From CAYONQ01 sp964405375 (lineage in GTDB: Bacteria; Planctomycetota; Phycisphaerae; Sedimentisphaerales; Anaerobacaceae): a stretch of DNA of 42,311 bases. The stretch spans positions 1 to 42,311 of the forward strand of contig CAYONQ010000014.1 of the NCBI GenBank assembly GCA_964405375.1. Direction: 5' to 3'. Every line of letters starts with the position of its first letter. The stretch's first letter is position 1. The notes beneath the pieces are model-generated. The model saw only the letters and a program-made list of their open reading frames with translations, was not told the origin of the DNA and ran no database searches. Of the stretch, positions 41,144 through 42,311 are shown piece by piece. Both the position numbers and the translations under genes were made by a program.

Positions 41144-41168
41144 CATTGTTCGAATGGGAGAATAGAGC

Positions 41169-41276
41169 ATGACCGAGTTAAATGAAGAAAGGATGCTGGA
41201 ACTGATCTCCGGTGAGGAATCCGAATCTGTCGAGTTTAGGACGGCCCTCCGGGTCAAGGCGCGAAAGGGACATTGA
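41169..41276 (+). pseudogene. AlbA_2/Schlafen-like N-terminal fragment
   Basis: A 35-codon ORF (MTELNEERMLELISGEESES to VKARKGH, then TGA). The LELISGEESESVEFRTAL stretch resembles the start of AlbA_2 (Schlafen-like, RecG-related) domains, where a Glu-rich helix precedes an EFK/EFR strand. Whole AlbA_2 proteins are several hundred residues, so this is only the first turn of the fold. Either the gene was cut by a deletion or it now serves as a leader peptide. It has a promoter and ribosome-binding site, and its last bases lie just before the next ATG, so it may couple translation to that gene. The family assignment rests on few residues. Confidence 0.5.
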
Positions 41277-41278
41277 CG

Positions 41279-42154
41279 ATGGCATCACCAGTCCTAAGCT
41301 CTCAGGATACCTGCTCCGTATGTGGTGCTCCTCTCTCAGCCACTCTGCGGCATTGCCCCACATGCAAGGCCGACGCTGGTGCCCCGAATGTTCGGCGCTG
41401 CCGCACCGATGAGAATCTGAGAGCCCTTGCTGCAAGGTTTGATGATGCACAAGCGCGAGCTTCTGCAATCGGGTGTTCGAAGGAGTTCAGCGATTTAGAA
41501 GCTATGGTAAAAGGAAAATCCGGTGTTGTTGTCTCTATGCCTGCAGGTGTGGCGAGGAATCTATCCGAAGATCCCAACTTCTTATATACGAACCGCGAGC
41601 AGTTGGTGGGTGCTAACGCACGAAAGCCTGCAGGTCCTGACAATGATCGGCATCGATGTGCAGTTGGGGCATCACTGTTCGGAAGCTATGCGGATCGCAT
41701 AGTGTATGGTGCGTTGTCCCTGACGGAGGAAGGTCTACCTACTTATGGTGACGTCCACTGTCGGCTGCGCTCCGTAACTATTGATAAGCGGACGTCTTTC
41801 CTTGAAACGAATAGCTACAGATTTGTCAGGGAACATAGCATCATTCTCGAGGACAAGTTACCGTCTGGCTACACGTCGTGCTGGGAATACCGGCATCTTC
41901 TCGTTCTTGCGAAAATGGCCGACTGTCTTTCAACTGGACAGACCGAATCTGATTGGCAGGCAATCCTCATTTAGTCGGACGGCAAGAACCGAAAGAACGA
42001 CAGTTTTGTTGAAGCTCACATCTACGAAGGTTTCGACAGAAACGCAATTGAGTCTTTGGTAGCGGCCACCGGCAAGAAACTGAGCAGATCTGAGAAGCTA
42101 GACCTAGACTTAGCCATACACCAATTCAAACTTCTTAGGGGAAGAACGAAATGA
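41279..42154 (+). pseudogene. Zinc-ribbon protein of unknown function with an in-frame TAG
   Basis: From ATG 41279 (AAGGGA ribosome-binding site about eight bases before it) the frame runs 231 codons to TAG at 41972-41974. It then continues open for 59 codons to TGA at 42152, which overlaps the next ATG as ATGA. The continuation reads as ordinary protein (SFVEAHIYEGFDRNAIESL), so the gene was probably about 291 codons and is broken by a nonsense change, sequencing error or readthrough codon. The N-terminus has a zinc ribbon (Cys12, Cys15, Cys26, Cys29: CSVCG and CPTCK). The middle (VYGALSLTEEGLPTYGDVHC, then RTSFLETNSYRF) loosely recalls DUF3626/ADP-ribosyltransferase-like proteins, which is a weak resemblance only. 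It shares the operon with the AlbA_2 fragment. Confidence 0.55.
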
Positions 42155-42311
42155 TTGGGATATCCTCGAGTAGCGCGGGAGTTCTTCTTCTTCCGAAAAC
42201 CGGAACAAGGGAGTACACCGTTCTCGATGTGGTCAGGGGCAAGGAACAAGATCCGATCGAGGCCCAGTACCTCTATTCAGCAGCACAGGACTGGGAGGAA
42301 ATCGAAGGCAC
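42151..42311 (+). CDS. Partial gene at the window edge, unknown
   Basis: An open frame from ATG 42151, which overlaps the preceding stop as ATGA, to the end of the window (53 codons, 3' end missing). The product begins MIGISSSSAGVLLLPKTGTR and contains LDVVRGKEQDPIEAQYLY. I do not recognise a family. The coupled start indicates that it belongs to the same operon and that the upstream reading frame, despite its TAG, ends at the natural place. Confidence 0.55.
   Translation, partial: MIGISSSSAGVLLLPKTGTREYTVLDVVRGKEQDPIEAQYLYSAAQDWEEIEG

Overview
The window looks like a chromosomal piece from an anaerobic or facultatively anaerobic Planctomycetota-type bacterium, probably in or near Phycisphaerae. 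This is an inference. It rests on the planctomycete-style dockerin/EF-hand pairs on a secreted heparinase-like protein, the dense set of hybrid histidine kinases, the ADP-forming acyl-CoA synthetase beside an FAD/Fe-S lactate- or glycolate-type dehydrogenase, and long intergenic stretches filled with short palindromic and tandem repeats. No rRNA, CRISPR array, integrase or transposase was found.

Layout. 96-2361 (+): two overlapping CNNM/CorC-type membrane proteins. 2412-3821 (-): a PBP4-type D-Ala-D-Ala carboxypeptidase. 4037-12566 (+): a surface-glycan cluster with a B12-binding radical SAM protein, two large membrane glycosyltransferases, two GT2 enzymes, a DUF2304-like protein and a membrane-anchored sulfatase-fold enzyme with Thr at the nucleophile position. 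Its left half is visibly AT-richer than its surroundings. A UDP-glucuronate decarboxylase-like sugar-nucleotide enzyme (12625-13599, -) faces it. Next come a tRNA-Arg(ACG) with a good sigma-70 promoter and a long minus-strand signalling block (13933-24478): five sensor kinases or kinase-like proteins, four response regulators and one tiny exported peptide. Further minus-strand metabolic genes follow: ADP-forming acyl-CoA synthetase, FAD/Fe-S dehydrogenase, CDF metal exporter, phosphoglucosamine/phosphomannomutase and SerA.

From about 34.4 kb the window becomes accessory in character. Short plus-strand genes (a coiled-coil membrane protein, a trypsin-like protease without an obvious signal peptide, an HDOD protein) and the secreted heparinase-like enzyme sit in repeat-filled DNA. 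The right edge (41114-42311) holds a compact, promoter-driven operon. It has a palindromic operator over its -10 box, an AlbA_2/Schlafen-like N-terminal fragment, a zinc-ribbon protein interrupted by an in-frame TAG, and a third gene that runs off the window. It resembles a decayed or partly seen conflict/defence operon.

The most interesting signals are: (1) the multi-kinase block, with a kinase that has a phosphoacceptor His but no ATPase domain, a tandem receiver duplication that preserved an identical 32-nt overlap with each upstream gene, and a 52-residue exported peptide just ahead of the transmembrane kinase; (2) a MITE-like element at 30069-30323 with 13-bp inverted ends enclosing 65-bp tandem repeats; (3) the operator-controlled operon at the right end; and (4) the Thr-nucleophile sulfatase-fold enzyme in the glycan cluster.
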